A stretch of DNA of 64,000 bases from Scalesia atractyloides (GCA_947069175.1 CAMTDV010000009.1:11665663-11729662), one strand, 5' to 3'. Shown: positions 11,862-24,912, counted from the first letter of the stretch. The notes: a model not told the origin generated them from the sequence alone. Program-made: numbers and translations.

Positions 11862-12645
11862 TTTCAGTTGATTTTTTTTCAGATTTTGTTTTAAAAAATT
11901 TGAACGTAGTAAAAACTCTGAATATCAAACAAAAACAACCAAACTAATTAGCAAGAGAGCTGATCTATTCGAACCAAATCGATTGTTAGATCGAATTTGA
12001 TGAATCAAGATCTGATACGAATTGTTAGGATCTGAGTTTGAATTACTTGTAGTTTTTTTTCAAAAATGGAAAATGATTGAATTAAAAGAGATTTGCAGTG
12101 AATAAGATGGAAAACTTTTACTACAAGCAATGGTCGTTTGTTTCATCATCATCATGCTTTCAAGTTGATTAACTTGCATGTGATTCACAAACTCCCCCTC
12201 AGCCTTTGCAATTTCAGTTTGATGATAAGAAAATGCTGAGAAGATGATATGCGAAAGTTGATCTTTTAATAGACAAGTTTAAAGGTTACATGATTTGCCT
12301 ATTATACTAACTATCTAACCTCTGAGCATCTTTGATGACGTCAGGGTTGATAGTGACAGAAAACTAATATGTAACTAACTCTAAACACTGCTAATATTAA
12401 ACTATCAGTGCTTGGCACTATTACATTAATTAACTAAGCTAAAGACTAAACTCTGATCTCTATCCTCTGACCCTTGTAACTCTGGCAGACCTTGAAGCTT
12501 TGTCTAGGTAGATGATAGGATGAGCAGTCTTTATGAAAAGAGTGTAAGTACATCAGAGGTTGTAACCTCTGATAGTTGAACCAAAGCTCGATAGTGTTAT
12601 TTGGCTTTATATCATCTGTTCCTTTCATAGGGTTCAATCCCAACA
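11862..12645 (-). promoter_or_regulatory. Copia B 5' LTR, primer site and leader
   Basis: The 5' LTR is 12023-12645 (623 bp) and drives - strand transcription. Its TATA region (GTATAATAGG on -, near 12305) has lost a T compared with the left LTR. Just inside the LTR, 12010-12022 reads on - as TCGTATCAGATC, a decayed match to the tRNA-iMet primer site TGGTATCAGAGC. 11862-12009 is a short AT-rich leader before the gag ATG. Confidence 0.85.
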
Positions 12646-12650
12646 TCACC

Positions 12651-14180
12651 TAACTTAATAGAATCATCTGAACTCCTACCACTTGTGGTAGTTTTATCTG
12701 TGTGATCATGAGTAGAGGTTTCAAAACATGCTTCAAACACAGATGCCCCTTTGTCTTGGTATTCGGGACTTCCAACATTATCAAGGATACCTTGGTAGCC
12801 TCAGCAGTTGTTGCCTTAACAGAGTCTTAGGTATGTAACCACCGTCCAGTTGAAAACTTGGAAGTTTTGCAATTGTAGTAGCTGCTCTTGTTGAACTATC
12901 ACCAAGGGTTACTTGTGACCCAAGGGATTATAGAATCAGGCCCAGTCACATTCAGAAGTATATTCTCAATGGTAGGTTGGTGAGAAGAATTGGTTAGTGT
13001 CTGTTCCAAATCAATTGCATTCAACAAAGGTAAGATGGTGGGTGGTAATGATATTGGGGGAGGTTGTGGAGAAGAAAGAGACATTGCCCTGGGAGAAGGG
13101 TTGTGGAAGATAGAGCCAAATGGATGGCTTCAAAATTTGGTGTCCCTGTGTTTACAACCTTATCCTTTTGTGAGGATGATGGAGGAGTTTGGTAAGCAGG
13201 TTGAGATCTTTCTAACATCTGCTTGTGAAGAAGTAGCAGCAGTGTTTTCAGGTGACTTTTGTGTTGTCACAGGGTTATCTTCTGGGATCTCATCTTCCAG
13301 AAGTCCCTTTTTATTTCTTGGTTTTTTTTGTGATTTTTGGTGTGGGTTTCTGACACTGGTTGTAGTGCCCTGATCACCAAGAGTAGTGGGTTCAGTAGCA
13401 AGAGGTTGAGATTGAACATTTTGTTTTTCTAAAACAGGCTCAGCCTCCTCGACTTTGCTTTTTATTTTGATTGATTAGTGATGCGAGTAAAAGTTTCATG
13501 TGTAAGGCGGCCATGTGGTGTCACAACCCCTTGTTTAACAGCATCACCAATCTTCTTTTGAAGATAAACACTTAGAAATCTTGGATGCATCAAAAAGGTG
13601 AGCGATCCTTTTCAATGTTTTCAAAATTTGTCACCAAGTCACCGAACAATACTTGGGAAAAGTTAAAATCAGATTTTGTTAAAATAGCATAACCCAAGTT
13701 TTGCATGTTCAAAGGTATCTCATGAAAAGCAGTTGACTTGGCAGACATGCATGTTAACAAAGTGTGGAAGAAAAACTTCATTTCAACAGGAAATTGAGGT
13801 TTATAGATAGTTTTACCTTTAAGTTGACCAGTATACCCTCTTTCGATGAACTCGTGTTGTAACCCTGTGATTGGGAAGGTAGTGGCATGAGTTAGGTCAT
13901 TTAACCCAAAAGCCTTTGAAATCGAAGCAGGTGTTACCTGCAACAATGTTTTTCCCACCGTGGTAACAATAAGATAAGCCACCTTGTTTGTGTAATGCAC
14001 CTTGGCGTTTGCCCAGAACTCTCTTAAAGATTTTCGATACATAGGAGCATGAATAATCATGAGTTCTTTGTATTTGGACTCTTTTAAAACTTTGATCATT
14101 GGATGATATCGTTTATTTGAGTCAAGTTCTTTGAAAATGGCAGTGTAATTGTGTGGGGTTTTCAAATTGAGATTCGACAT
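12651..14180 (-). pseudogene. Copia A env-position ORF, N-terminal part
   Basis: The first open stretch is 14180-13590 (196 codons), starting MSNLNLKTPHNYTAIFK and containing LREFWANAKVHYTNKVAYL. This is the conserved domain of the extra ORF found downstream of pol in SIRE-like Copia elements, of unknown function. The Copia C ORF at 36385 has a matching layout (HNTCITL, then VYRSHVYRFWNAA). After a frameshift near 13592 it continues with MHPRFLSVYLQKKIGDAV and then a Pro/Ser/Thr-rich region down to 12651, where Copia B enters. No signal peptide or transmembrane helix is visible, so an entry-protein role is not supported. Confidence 0.7.
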
Positions 14181-14659
14181 GATCGAAGAAGATGAAGAAC
14201 AATTGTGAAAATGATGAAGAATTGAGAGAAAAGCGCTTTAAGAATTTTTTGAATTCGATACGGCAAACCTCTGATTGGATAAACAGGGTTTTATAAAGTG
14301 AAAAAGTGATGATGACGTGGCAAAGATCTGACGGCTATCATCTGTCCACGTGTATCCTCTGATGGTGTATGGAAGATAGTTGTTAAGGTAACCACTATTG
14401 TGTGTCAACAGTGGATGAAGGGCAGTGTTTTGCTTTTACACTATCAGTGGATAAGGTCAACGTAGTGGTTTGACCAAGCAGAGCATACACTTTGTCCAGT
14501 GGATAGATTTTCAAGCCCATCAGTGTTTTGAAAGAACAATGGACAGAACAGACTTTTCATTATTGTAAAACTTCAATTTTGACTATTTTTAAGGATGGAT
14601 TTTTTGATTTTCTGAAAACATTTTATTGCTATTTACACATGTAACACAAAATTTTGTTT
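14181..14659 (-). other. Copia A spacer between pol and env-position ORF
   Basis: AT-rich 480 bp between the RNase H stop (14660) and the ATG at 14180. It contains scattered CAGTGG/ATCAGTGG words and no open frame. I see no clear internal polypurine tract. Confidence 0.6.
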
Positions 14660-17600
14660 TTAATACATGTTTAGCATTCCAATTCTAGAGATCAGACTTT
14701 CAAAGGTAGATGTATCTAATGCTTTGGTTAGAACATCTGCCAGTTGATCTTTAGTATGGACATGTTGTAAAGAAATCAAACCTTTTTCATAGAAATCTCT
14801 CACAAAGTGATGTCTGATGTCAATGTGCTTTGTTGTGGAGTGTGAGACATGATTTTCATGATGTTTGCGCTGCTTGACTATCTATCTTGAGAGGAGTCTT
14901 TAAAGCAGTTACACCAAAATCCAACAGTGGTTCTAAAGCCACAAAAGTTGAGCAGTGCAACTTGCAGCAACAATGTACTCTGCCTCAGCAGTGGATGTAG
15001 AAACTGCAACTTGCTTTTTTGCTTTACCAAGACACTAGACAATCACCTAGGAATTGAACTCCTCCTGATGTGGACTTCCTTATGGTGTGGCAACCAACAA
15101 AATCACTATCTTAGTAACTTGAAAGCTCAATGTTTCCATTAGCAGGATACCAGATACCAAGTGTGGGAGCACCTTTTATGTATCTAAATATCCTTTTCAC
15201 AGCAATTAAGTTTAACTTTCTAGGAGCTGACTGGGATCTGGCACAAACACATGTTGCAAACATAATGTCTGGCCTAGAAGCAGTTAGGTACAACAATGAC
15301 CCAATCATGCTTCTATAAAGAGTTTGATCAACCAATTCATCTTTGTCCTCAACAGTGATAAGCTTTGAGGTTGCCATGGGTGTGCTACAAAGTTTACAGT
15401 CATTCATATCAAATTTATTAAGTAGTTCTTTGACATACTTATTTTGATGAATGAAAGTGACATTGTGCTTTTGTTTAACTGAAGACCAAGAAAACATTGT
15501 AGCTCACCCATTGCACTCATTTCAAACACAGCTGCCATGAGTTGTCTAAACTCTTCACAGATGGTAGTGCATGTGGATCCAAATATGATGTCATCCACAT
15601 AAATTTGGACAAGCATCAAATCTTTTCTTCTCCATTTCAAAAATAAGGTTTTGTCAATTTTACCTCTTGAAAATCCAATGGATAAGAGAAGTGGAAAGAG
15701 TTTCATACCAGGCTCTGGGTGCTTGTTTTAGACCATACAGTGCTTTGTTTAACTTGCCATGATCAGGATAGAATGCATCTTCAAATCCAGGAGGTTGACA
15801 CACATACACTTCTTCCTTGATCTTTCCATACAAGAATGCACTTTTGATGTCCATTCGAAACACTTTGATGTTGTGGTTGGCAGCAAAAGCTAAAACAGTC
15901 TGATGGCTTCTAACCTTGCTACAAGAGCAAAGATTTCATCATAGTAAATGCCTTCTTCCTGTCTGTAGCCTTGAACCACGAGCCTTGCCTTGTTCTTGAC
16001 AACCATACCCCTTTCATCAGTTTTGTTCTTGAAGACCCACTTTGTGCCAATAGGACATACATCCTAAGGCAATGGTACAAGTTCCCAAACTTGTTGTCTT
16101 TTGAAATGAAGGAGCTCCTCTTGCATAGCTCTACCCAACTATTGTCTTTTAGTGCCTCTTGGTACTTGACAAGTTTGTGAGTGATAGAAAACCAGCAAAG
16201 AGGCAAATGTTTATGGGTTTGGCTTCTTGTTAGCACTCCCTCATTTATGTTGCTAATAACTTGATCCAATGGATGGCTTTTGAGGAAAATCAATTCACCT
16301 TGATATGGGACAATTGCATTTTGAGGTAAAGGTTGCAAATGTGTATCATCTGACCTAACCTCTGCTGGTGAATTTGAAGGTCCAGCCTCTGATTTAAATG
16401 GTGGTGGAGGTATGGCAGGTATGGATGTGTGATTGTGTTGATTTTTGTCCATATTGTGTGGACTTTTATCAATAGTGGTTTGGTTTTGAGAACTGGCAGA
16501 GGTTTGTGGTTCAACAACTATTGAGCCAACAGAGCTTTCAACACTATTACTAACATCTGCTCCTCTGGTAACATGACTGACTTTGAAGTTTGGAAGGACA
16601 CAGTCATATCCTTGATCTTGAACTGTTGATTGTGATGTTCCTGCATGGTTAGTCATGATAGATACATCTTCAAATGTAAATTTTTCTAAATCAAACAACT
16701 TAGCAGGATTTGCTAGGATTTTCAATGAAGAAAGTTCATTGAACTTCACATTCAAAGTTTCTTCAACACACTTTGTCCTAGAGTTAAAAACGCTATAGGC
16801 TTTGGCAGTGGTTGAGTATCCCAGAAAATAACCACAATCAACTTTGGCTGCAAACTTTGAAATTGAATCTTTTAAGTTTAAAATGAAGCATGGACAACCA
16901 AAAATTTTGAAATATGAGATCAGAGGTTTGATTTTGTAAAAAATTTCATAGGCGGTTTTTGATGCCTTGGGTTAATCAAAACTCTGTTTTGAACATAGCA
17001 AACAGTGTTTATAGCCTCTGCCCAGAAAGACAAGGGTAAACCTGAGTCTGCAAGCATAGTTTTTGCTGATTCAATTAAAGTTCTATTTTTCCTTTCAACC
17101 ACCCCATTTTGTTCTGGAGTTCTTGGGATGCTATATTTCCTAACAATCCCTTTTGACTCACAGAAGCATACAACTCCTTGTTCCTAAACTCTGTCCCATT
17201 ATCACTTCTAAAATTTTTACTGGTAGGTCAAATTGCTTTTCAACTTGTTTTACAACATTTTGCAAAATGCCAGCAGTTTCATCTTTAGAATGCATGAAGA
17301 AAGTCAATGTAAACCTTGAAAAATCATCAACAATGACCAAACAATACCTTCTCTTTGTAAGACTCATGACTTTTACAGGGCCAAACAAATCCATGTGCAA
17401 CAATTGCAAGCACTGGGTTATTTTGGACTCTTCAATGGACTTGTAAGAGCTTTATGTTGTTTACCTTTTAAACAGGAAACACAATGCTCTTCACAAGTAA
17501 ATTGTTTTTGAGGTAAACCTCTGACAAGACATTGTTTTGAGAGAGTGGAGATAGTTTTGAGATTTGTGTGCCCAAGTCTTCTATGCCATAACTCTGTCTT

Positions 17601-17999
17601 TTTGTTTGATGCAACTGAGAACATGCATGCATTGGACATTGGGTTATCTTTTAACATATCAACCACATACACATTGCCACTCCTGTGAGAAACAAGTTGT
17701 GCTTTACTCTCAGCAATGATTTGATCAATCTTTTTAACAACCTCTGGTCCTACAATTTGACATGTTTTCTTTGTAAAGAATGATCCATATCCTTTCTCAC
17801 TCATTTGTGAAACACTCAGAAGATTGAATTTTAAATTGTCAATGAGATTTACATAATTTGAGTTTCCCAGCTTGAACACACCCAGACCCCAACACCTTCC
17901 CTTTTGAATTATTACCAAAGGATATATCACCCCCTCCATGAGCCATGAAATCTTTGAGCAAGGCTTTACATCCTGTCATGTGCCTGGAGCCTCGACTAT
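14660..17999 (-). pseudogene. Copia A protease (3' half), integrase, RT and RNase H
   Basis: The block begins exactly inside the protease active site: on - the first codons after the Copia C insertion read AGT CGA GGC TCC AGG CAC ATG (SRGSRHM). Next are LLSVSQMSEKGYGSFF (about 17810), HCVSCLKGKQHKA (17490), HMDLFGPVKVMS (17400) and MVERKNRTLIESAKTMLAD (17102 on). RT shows MDIKSAFLYGKI (15855), YGLKQAPRAWYE and VQIYVDDIIFGS (15620). YLTASRPDIMFATCVCAR lies at 15290. RNase H runs to the stop at 14660 (SLISRIGMLNMY). There are frameshifts near 17210 (around SDNG), 15770, 15690, 15480 and 15080. The N-terminal half of the protein lies beyond 48012. Confidence 0.85.
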
Positions 18000-18415
18000 T
18001 GTTAGTACATAATGTCTATGTCTTAGTCTTGTATCGAGTCTGTTTAGATTGGCTAGATTACATTAGAAAATGTCGTATTTGTAAGTTGTTGATCAAGTTC
18101 GCCGGAATCTAAATGTTGGAATAAGTTCGGCCGAACTTGTTCTAAGCAAGTTCGCCCGAACTTGTTCAATCCTAGCGAACTTGTGATTCTATAAATAGGT
18201 GCCTCTAGGATTTCATTTTTAACTTTTGTAACTTTGGCATATCATAGGCGAAGCTCTGTCGGATCTTGATCTCACATGTATTGAACTTTAAGATCAATAA
18301 ACGAATAGTTTAACGAGTAATCTTTGCATATTTGATTAACATGTCATTTAGTTTCCGCTTAATTGGACATTAGATACCAAATTAGGTTCTTGTGCTATCA
18401 AGGAGCGATCTAACA
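18000..18415 (+). repeat. Copia C 5' LTR
   Basis: 416 bp. It carries palindromic motifs at 18122-18139 (centre GGCC) and 18147-18164 (CAAGTTCGCCCGAACTTG) upstream of the TATA box, and ends GATCTAACA. Confidence 0.93.
18189..18197 (+). promoter_or_regulatory. TATA box of the Copia C 5' LTR
   Basis: CTATAAATA followed by GG, about 25 bp downstream of the last palindromic motif of the LTR. The 3' LTR has the same TATA sequence. Confidence 0.75.
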
Positions 18416-18417
18416 AG

Positions 18418-18430
18418 TGGTATCAGAGCC
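18418..18430 (+). other. Copia C primer binding site
   Basis: TGGTATCAGAGCC, a perfect plant initiator tRNA-Met primer site, 2 bp after the LTR end. Confidence 0.93.
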
Positions 18431-19072
18431 ACGGATACCTGATTTGGTGAAATCATTGCAATATCTACTCTATTTCTACTCATGTCTACCATTTTTCTTA
18501 ACTTTTTCATGGAAAACAATGAACCTACGGATAAAATTTGCTAAATTTTGAATATGTCATGTAAAATACACTAAAGATAAACCCCTGAGAGTTTCAAGAC
18601 CTAATTCAAACGAATTGATGTCGAAAAGTTGAAAAAAATCATGTTTTGCAAAACCTATTTGATCGAACTTGTAATCAAGTCCGCTCGAACTTGGTTAAAA
18701 ATTCACAATTTTAATCAAGTCCGCTCGAACTTGGTTAAAAATTCACAATTTTTAATCAAGTCCGCCCGAACTTGATTGAATTTTTAAGGTTTTTGATAAG
18801 TCCGTGGCTCGAACTTGATTAACTTTTGTTGAAAATTTCTTACAAGTCTGCACGAACTTGATAAATCTCTTGAAATTCCATACAAGTCCGCTCGAACTTC
18901 TTTCAGGGTGAAATTTTCAAAACTTCAACACAAGTTTGTCCGAACTTGTGTGAAACAAAATCTTATTTTTCGCCCGAACTTGTCAGTGCGCTAATCATTT
19001 TTCAAAGTTTGTGAACGTGTTTTCAGCGATACTCGTTCGTTTCCTGTGACGGAAGATATTCACAGTGCGTTT
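18431..19072 (+). repeat. Copia C leader with palindromic motifs and short tandem repeat
   Basis: This untranslated leader before gag holds at least eight variants of the CAAGTYCGCYCGAACTTG motif, between about 18660 and 18990. From 18673 a ~40-bp unit (motif plus GTTAAAAATTCACAATTTT) is repeated two and a half times, at 18673, 18713 and 18754. Central bases vary, but the GAACTTG half is well kept. Confidence 0.8.
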
Positions 19073-21066
19073 ATGACGGCTTCAACATCGAATGCTCAAA
19101 TGGTGAATCAAGTTAATATTGATAATGAGATGGGTACGTCAGTGAAGCCACCGAAACTCATGTGTATGGATGAATACGAGGGGTGGAAGGAAAATTTTAC
19201 GAACTGGGTTCAGGCTACGTATTTTCACAACTGGGTTGCAGTTGAGACTGGCTACACATGGCCAAGAGATGAACTTGATAATGCTATCGATATAAGTAAG
19301 TTTTCTACTGCACAGAAGGATGCGTACGTAGCTGAAAAGAAAATGATCAGTCTAATTCAGCAGTTTGTGAAGGAAGATATCTTGGTGCTATTGCCAGAGT
19401 ACAAAACTGCACAAGATCTTTGGAAGTCCCTGAAGAACAACTATAAGGGAAGTACATAAATGGTCAAGAGCAAAAAGGCATTAATCATGAAGGAATTTGA
19501 CATATTCACGATGATTAAAGGCGAAACGATGAGACAAATGATCGAACGTTTTTGTCATCTGAAAGTGATTATGAGGAGACATGGTCTTGAGAAGACCGAA
19601 GAAGAATACAATGATAAATTGGCTGACGCATTACCAGAAGGTGAATGGACAACGTATCTCATGGTGCTCAAAGAAAGTCCAAGCTGGGAATTCTTCAAGT
19701 TATCCACCTTTATTGATAAGTTGGAGGGGCACAAGATGGAGTTGTTAAAGATCGCTAAGTCAAAGAATTCAAACGTTGCTCAAGATGTAGGGCTTTACTA
19801 CAAGACAGGAGCTCAAGAGAATATCTCAAGCCCGAAGATCCAAACCACTTTTAGTGCGAATCTGAATTCCTCGAATCATTCGCCACAAAGTCAAACTCAA
19901 TCATACCCGAACTATGATCAGAGTCCTCAAAATTCATCATATTCGAGCACGGGTTCTAATTCTTCGTTTCAGAATCAGTCAAATCAGAATAATCAATCAA
20001 CTTCTGATCCAAATATGTTTAAATGCAACATTGCAGTCAACTTAAGCAACGTTGTTTCTGAACAAGTGGCCAAACAACACATGACACTTCTGCCACAGTG
20101 TTGGAATCTTATGAAAGTTTGATGGCCGGGAAGATTGGTAATCCGGAAATGACGGCAGAGGATTATGATCAAGTGGATGAAGAAGAGCTTGAGCTTATGG
20201 ACATCAAATGGTCTAAATTTGTTGCTCTAACTAGCAGAGACATCGGGAATTCAAGCAACAAACTGGGATTCGACAAAACGAATGTTACTTGCTTCAGATG
20301 CCGACAAAAAGGGCACTTCAAAAGAGAATGCAAGAATCCAGAAGCGAGCGGCAATAAAAGTCCATTTGGAGGTGGCAGTGATTATTACAAAAAGTCGCTA
20401 CAATACAAGCCATTCCTAAAGAAGACTCAAGTCGAAATCCAAGAGAAACTATCCAACACCACAGAAAAGGCAATGGTTGCTTCGAATGGAGATGATGGAT
20501 TTGATTGGAATTCATATATTGCCAAAAAGACTGGAGTTGCTCTAATGGCTGAAATCGTGGAAGATACATCTGCTGAGGATGCAACTATGGAGAATGCAAT
20601 GCTAGAAGAATATTTGCAACAAGCAGAAGAAGAGGAGATATATCATCACACGAGGATGCAAAGTGTTCTTTCTCCTAACATGACTTCTAGTTTTGCAGGT
20701 TGTTTTGGTGATGCAGTATCCTCTGAGCATATCATTAAAGAAACGAAACCGGAAGTTGAAGAAGTCATCAATGTGATCAAGGAGATGAATGAGGAAAATC
20801 TCACGGAGATCGCAAACAAAGCGATGATGGCAAATCTGACAAAGGTAGGTCCGGAGGTAAAAGTTGTAGAAAAAGAGGTGGTTAAAGTGCAAATCGTTGA
20901 GGTTGTAAAACCTTGCACGAAATGTGCTGAGCCTTGTGTACAATGTGCTGAAAAGTCTCAAATCATAAGTGAACTCAATGTGCATAATCACAATTTCAAA
21001 ATAACAGGCTTGATAAAAGAGGCTTATGACAAAGTGAACTCATCGCACAATGAAAGAGGGTTATGA
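19073..21066 (+). pseudogene. Copia C gag
   Basis: This is the UBN2-type gag of a Copia element. The first real ATG of the frame is at 19073 (MTASTSNAQMVNQ); upstream in-frame codons are non-ATG. The core includes YEGWKENFTNWVQA and TAQDLWKSLKNNYKGS. An in-frame TAA at 19457 is followed by KALIMKEFDIFTMIKG and then a Gln/Asn/Ser-rich tract. A frameshift lies near 20100. The CCHC knuckle CFRCRQKGHFKREC is at about 20291-20332. Downstream is an acidic, coiled-coil-like stretch (EVEEVINVIKEMNEEN) and a Cys cluster (CTKCAEPCVQC). It ends at 21066. Confidence 0.85.
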
Positions 21067-22780
21067 CAAAATGAAAGATGATTACAACAGGCTTGATAAA
21101 AATAACATTGAACAACATGATACAGTGAGAATGTTAAAAGCAACAGTAATAGAAAAACAAAAAGCTATTAACAGTTACATAAACACCATTGCTGAAGTAA
21201 AACAAGAGCTTCAAGATATGAAAATCGAAACCGAAAGAGTGGGACAGCTTTTGAAAAGCTATACCACAAACGCTTATGTCATCAATCATATTCTTCCAAC
21301 GATCCCATTGGAAGGAGATGATAAGAAAGAAAAAGGTAGGAAACGTGGAGATTATAGCAATGTTCCACCACCCTTATGCGAAAAATATTGTCGCAAGAAA
21401 GCTGAAGGGATGGAAAAGGCGCTCAACATTGAACTTTGACTGAAAAGAAAAATGAGCTGCCTGAGAACACTGATATAAATTACACAAGTGATGATGGCGA
21501 AGCAGTGGTTAAAAATGTTGTCGAAAACGGGTTGAATGAATCTGATGATGGCAGCTATGAGAGCGCCAACTCGAGTTTGAACAATTCTGAATCACAATCT
21601 GAAGATGATGATACATCATCGGAAGATAGCCTAAGTGATGATCCTAACGTTGTTATGTACAAAGTTAAGGATTCTGATAGAATATATTTCGATGATAGCT
21701 TTCCAATTCGATATGTGAAAGAAGATCAGCTTGATAAATTGTTCAAACTTGTTGAAGTATCATCAGAAGATTTGGAGAGAAATGAAAAGAACTTTTACTC
21801 TAAACCCAAAAAGAATTTTAACAACTACCGAAGGAATGGTAGTGACTTTCCTGAACATAGGAGAGCAGGTAGCTTGATAAATTGTTCAAACTTGTTGAAG
21901 TATCATCAGAAGATTTGGAGAGAAATGAAAAGAACTTTTACTCTAAACCCAAAAGAATTTTAACAACTACCGAAGGAATGGTAGTGACTTTCCTGAACAT
22001 AGGAGAGCAGGTTTGGGTTCGGAAGTAGAAGATGAACCGAAAAAGAAAAAGTCACCATTTCGCGAATATAAAGATAAAAACATGGCATTTGTGTATGGGA
22101 CTAGTACGGTTCAAGAAGAGAATTTGATTGGGAAGCAATCAAATGATGAAGTTAAAAAGGAAAAGGAACTTCGGGATAAGGCTAAATCCGCAAGTGGAGT
22201 AAAACCCACTAGTGGACATTCTCATGATACTCGGACTTGGTTTAAATGCAATGAAGTTTGTCACATTGCTCGCAAGTGTCCGAAATCTAAACCTGTGTAT
22301 TTTCGAAGAAAAACAAGTTTAGATGTTGAGAAACTCAAGCAACCAGAGTTGTTAAACTTATCACAATCCTAAAAAGAAACAATGAATATAAATTTGAAGT
22401 TAAACCTACTAAAACTAAATCAAAGATTGAAAACTCACTTTTGAGAAAGGTGAAACTTCCAAATCGAAGAAAACAAAGATTCATGATTCTACATTAAGAA
22501 AGCAATAATTAAATCACAATCCTAGGTTGCCAAGAAGAAAACAACAACATCTGAAGTTGCAAAGTCTGTGTCAGTTGAAACTAAAGTCAACAAAGTGTCT
22601 GATTCAAAAGAAAAAACTGAAACTGTCAAAATTTGTCCAAAACTTTTAAAAGATAAGAAAAAGGTCAAGTTTGAAAATGATAATGTTGTTGAAGTCTTAG
22701 ATGGTGAATTTGAGGATGTTTACAAAGATTATTATCCCAAACCCAAGACCAAAAAGGCTTGGGTTGCACTTTTTCACTGA
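21050..22780 (+). pseudogene. Copia C gag-pol linker with second zinc finger
   Basis: Three open stretches follow one another: 21050-21439 (coiled-coil-like, DRLDK and KQELQDMKIETE type residues), 21436-21963 (Asp/Ser-rich acidic) and 22013-22372 (Lys-rich). The last carries a finger FKCNEVCHIARKC (CX3CX4C, with the usual Gly and His spacing disturbed). A further open piece is at 22568-22780. A 143-bp direct duplication lies within it. I assign no enzyme activity. Confidence 0.65.
21728..22012 (+). repeat. 143-bp tandem duplication in Copia C linker
   Basis: AGCTTGATAAATTGTTCAAA at 21728 recurs at 21871, and the copies run through GAGAGCAGGT at 21870 and 22010. They are nearly identical, differing by about one A in a run, and shift the reading frame (143 is not a multiple of 3). 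Confidence 0.85.
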
Positions 22781-22791
22781 GTTGTTAATGT

Positions 22792-24912
22792 GTGCAGGGG
22801 CTCCAAAAATCCATATTATCGAAGTGGATTCTGGATAGCGGAGCGTCAAGGCACATGAACGGGATGAAAGCACTATTCTTTGATATCAAAGCGATTAATG
22901 GAGGGTATGTAGGCTTCGCTGGAAATCAAGGAGGTCGCATTGTTACTGAAGGAAAGCTTTCGAATGGCGTGGTATCATTTGATCGTGTTAACTATATTGC
23001 CGAGCTAGAGAACAATCTTCTCAGTATCTCATAGATTTGCGATAAGCAGTTCACCGTTCATTTCAATGATAAGGAGTGCATTATTCTAAAGCCGGGCTTC
23101 AAGATTCCTGATGATTGGATTCTAATGCGCTCTCCATGCGAAAATGATCTCTACATTCTAGACATGGGTGTTGCTACAACATCGTCAAAGTTGGCTCAAT
23201 GTTTTATCACAAAAGCCATGGAGAAGGATTCGATTCTATGGCACAGAAAAATAGGGCATATACATTTGAGGAAAATGAATTTTCTGGTTCACAATGATTT
23301 AGTCGAAGGGGTGAATCATCGAAGCTTCCATATGACAGAACATTGTCTTGAATGCAAAAAAGGGAAGTAGATTAAGAAGTCACATCCTAAGAAGATTCTG
23401 AATTCCATAAAGTTGCCACTTGAACGTCGACAAATGGATCTTTTCGGTCCGGTGAATGTTCGAAGTATATCCGGAGATCTATATTATTTAGTCGTCATAG
23501 ATGATTATTCTCGATATTCATGGGTTTTCTTTCAAGAGTCTAAAGATGAAAAGTTTGATAATTTGGTGATTCTCTTCTTCAAGAAACTCGAAAATCTATA
23601 TCATCTCCCTGTCAGACAAATTTGAAGCGATAATGGCACGGAATTAAAAAACAACAAGATGAAAGAGTTTTGCAACGCTAAAGGAATTTTGCACGAATTC
23701 AGTGCACCTTATACTCCGTAACAAAATGGGGTAACTGAGAGGAAGAACAGAACGTTGATCAAAATAGCAAGAACCATGCTTGCAGACTCAAAACTTCCTG
23801 TTAGCTTCTAGAGTGAGGAAGTTGCAGCGGCATGCTACACTTTAAACAGGGTCTTAACTGTCAAACCATCTAAAAAGACTTGTTTCGAGATGATTAACCG
23901 AAGGAAACCAAATTTGAAATATCTAGAACCGCTTGGTGCACCATGTACAGTGATTGATCAAGATGGAAAGTTTGGTGCTAAAACGCTTGAAGGTTTCTTT
24001 GTTGGTTACGCTAGTCCGCTAAGGAGAGTATATATTCCTGCTTTGAGAAGAGTGGTCGAAGCACAACACGTTGATTGCTTCAGGTACACAACTCCTATTC
24101 AAAGAAAAGGCGATGCGTGGTTGTTTAATTACCAAGATTTGTGGAAGTCATTCGACTTTCCAGAAGAACCGTCTGATGAAGAACTTGCAGCTCTTTATTA
24201 TCTACAACAGTCGGCAAACCAAGAACATATTATAAGACCAATTGTGGTTAATCAACCCACTGTTGGTACTTCGTCTTTTGGTGCAGGTCCGAGTAATAGT
24301 GGTGTTCCGGCTGAACAAGTTTCTGAAGCAGAAGCATCACCTACTACAACTCCAGCAAATGTTTCCACTGAACCAGGAAATGCAACTACAGAGCCCATTA
24401 TTCCTCAAAATCAGAATTTCGACTCTGATGAAGCTCTGACTTTCGATGATGATGGAGAATCCTCTTCCGATGAAGAATCCGAGCAGATAACAAGCATGTT
24501 GAATCAATCTGCTGGCCCGAGCAATCGAAATGAAACAACATCGAGTACTCCTTCAGTTAATTTGATCGTTGATCTGAATACCACAATTCAGAATAGTACG
24601 GTTGATGTTCCAAGTGAGGAGATGCTACGATCTTATTCATATCACCCTTCAACAAACATTATTGGAGAGTTACAGACTGGTGTGAGAACGAGAAGCCAGA
24701 TCAACAAAGCTTTAAGTTGTTTCTATACCCGAGTGGCTCCGATTCAAGACTATTGTTATTATTCATGTTTCATATCTCAAATCGAGCCGAAGACTGTGAA
24801 CGAAGCTTTGGGTGATGAGAACTGGGTGATAGCGATGCAGGAAGAGTTGTTACAGTTTGAGAAACTGGGAGTTTGGAGATTGTCGACTTACCACCAAAGC
24901 AAAAAGAGATAG
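22792..24912 (+). pseudogene. Copia C protease and integrase
   Basis: The protease site WILDSGASRHMNG is intact near 22828. The GAG-pre-integrase region has LWHRKIGHIHLRKMNF and HCLECKKGK (23340-23370). The integrase catalytic residues are all visible: Asp in QMDLFGPV (23434), Asp in SDNGTEL (23629) and Glu in GVTERKNRT (23735). The integrase C-terminus and a long acidic, Ser/Thr-rich linker fill 23890-24700. RT begins near 24780 (EALGDENWVIAMQEELLQFE). In-frame stops at about 23032, 23368, 23623, 23719 and 23809 replace expected Gln, Gln, Arg, Gln and Trp codons. Confidence 0.87.

Larger units (their letters stand above)
4155..12645 (-). mobile_element. Copia B: SIRE-like Copia element nested in Copia A
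   Basis: LTRs are at 4155-4765 and 12023-12645, beginning TGTTAGGATCTGAGTTTG on +. The target duplication TCACC (4150-4154, 12646-12650) is perfect. The element is the same family as Copia A, with gag, linker, protease, integrase, RT and RNase H in that order on the - strand. It is much shorter (8.5 kb) because the env-position ORF is cut after about 90 codons and runs directly into the 3' LTR. It interrupts the env-position ORF of Copia A. Frameshifts and stops occur in every domain. Confidence 0.93.

Noticed and set aside
18418..18430. Fragment of a tRNA gene
   Set aside because: It is complementary to the 3' end of tRNA-iMet just after an LTR, so it is a primer site; the same holds at 34573, 52008 and 54328.
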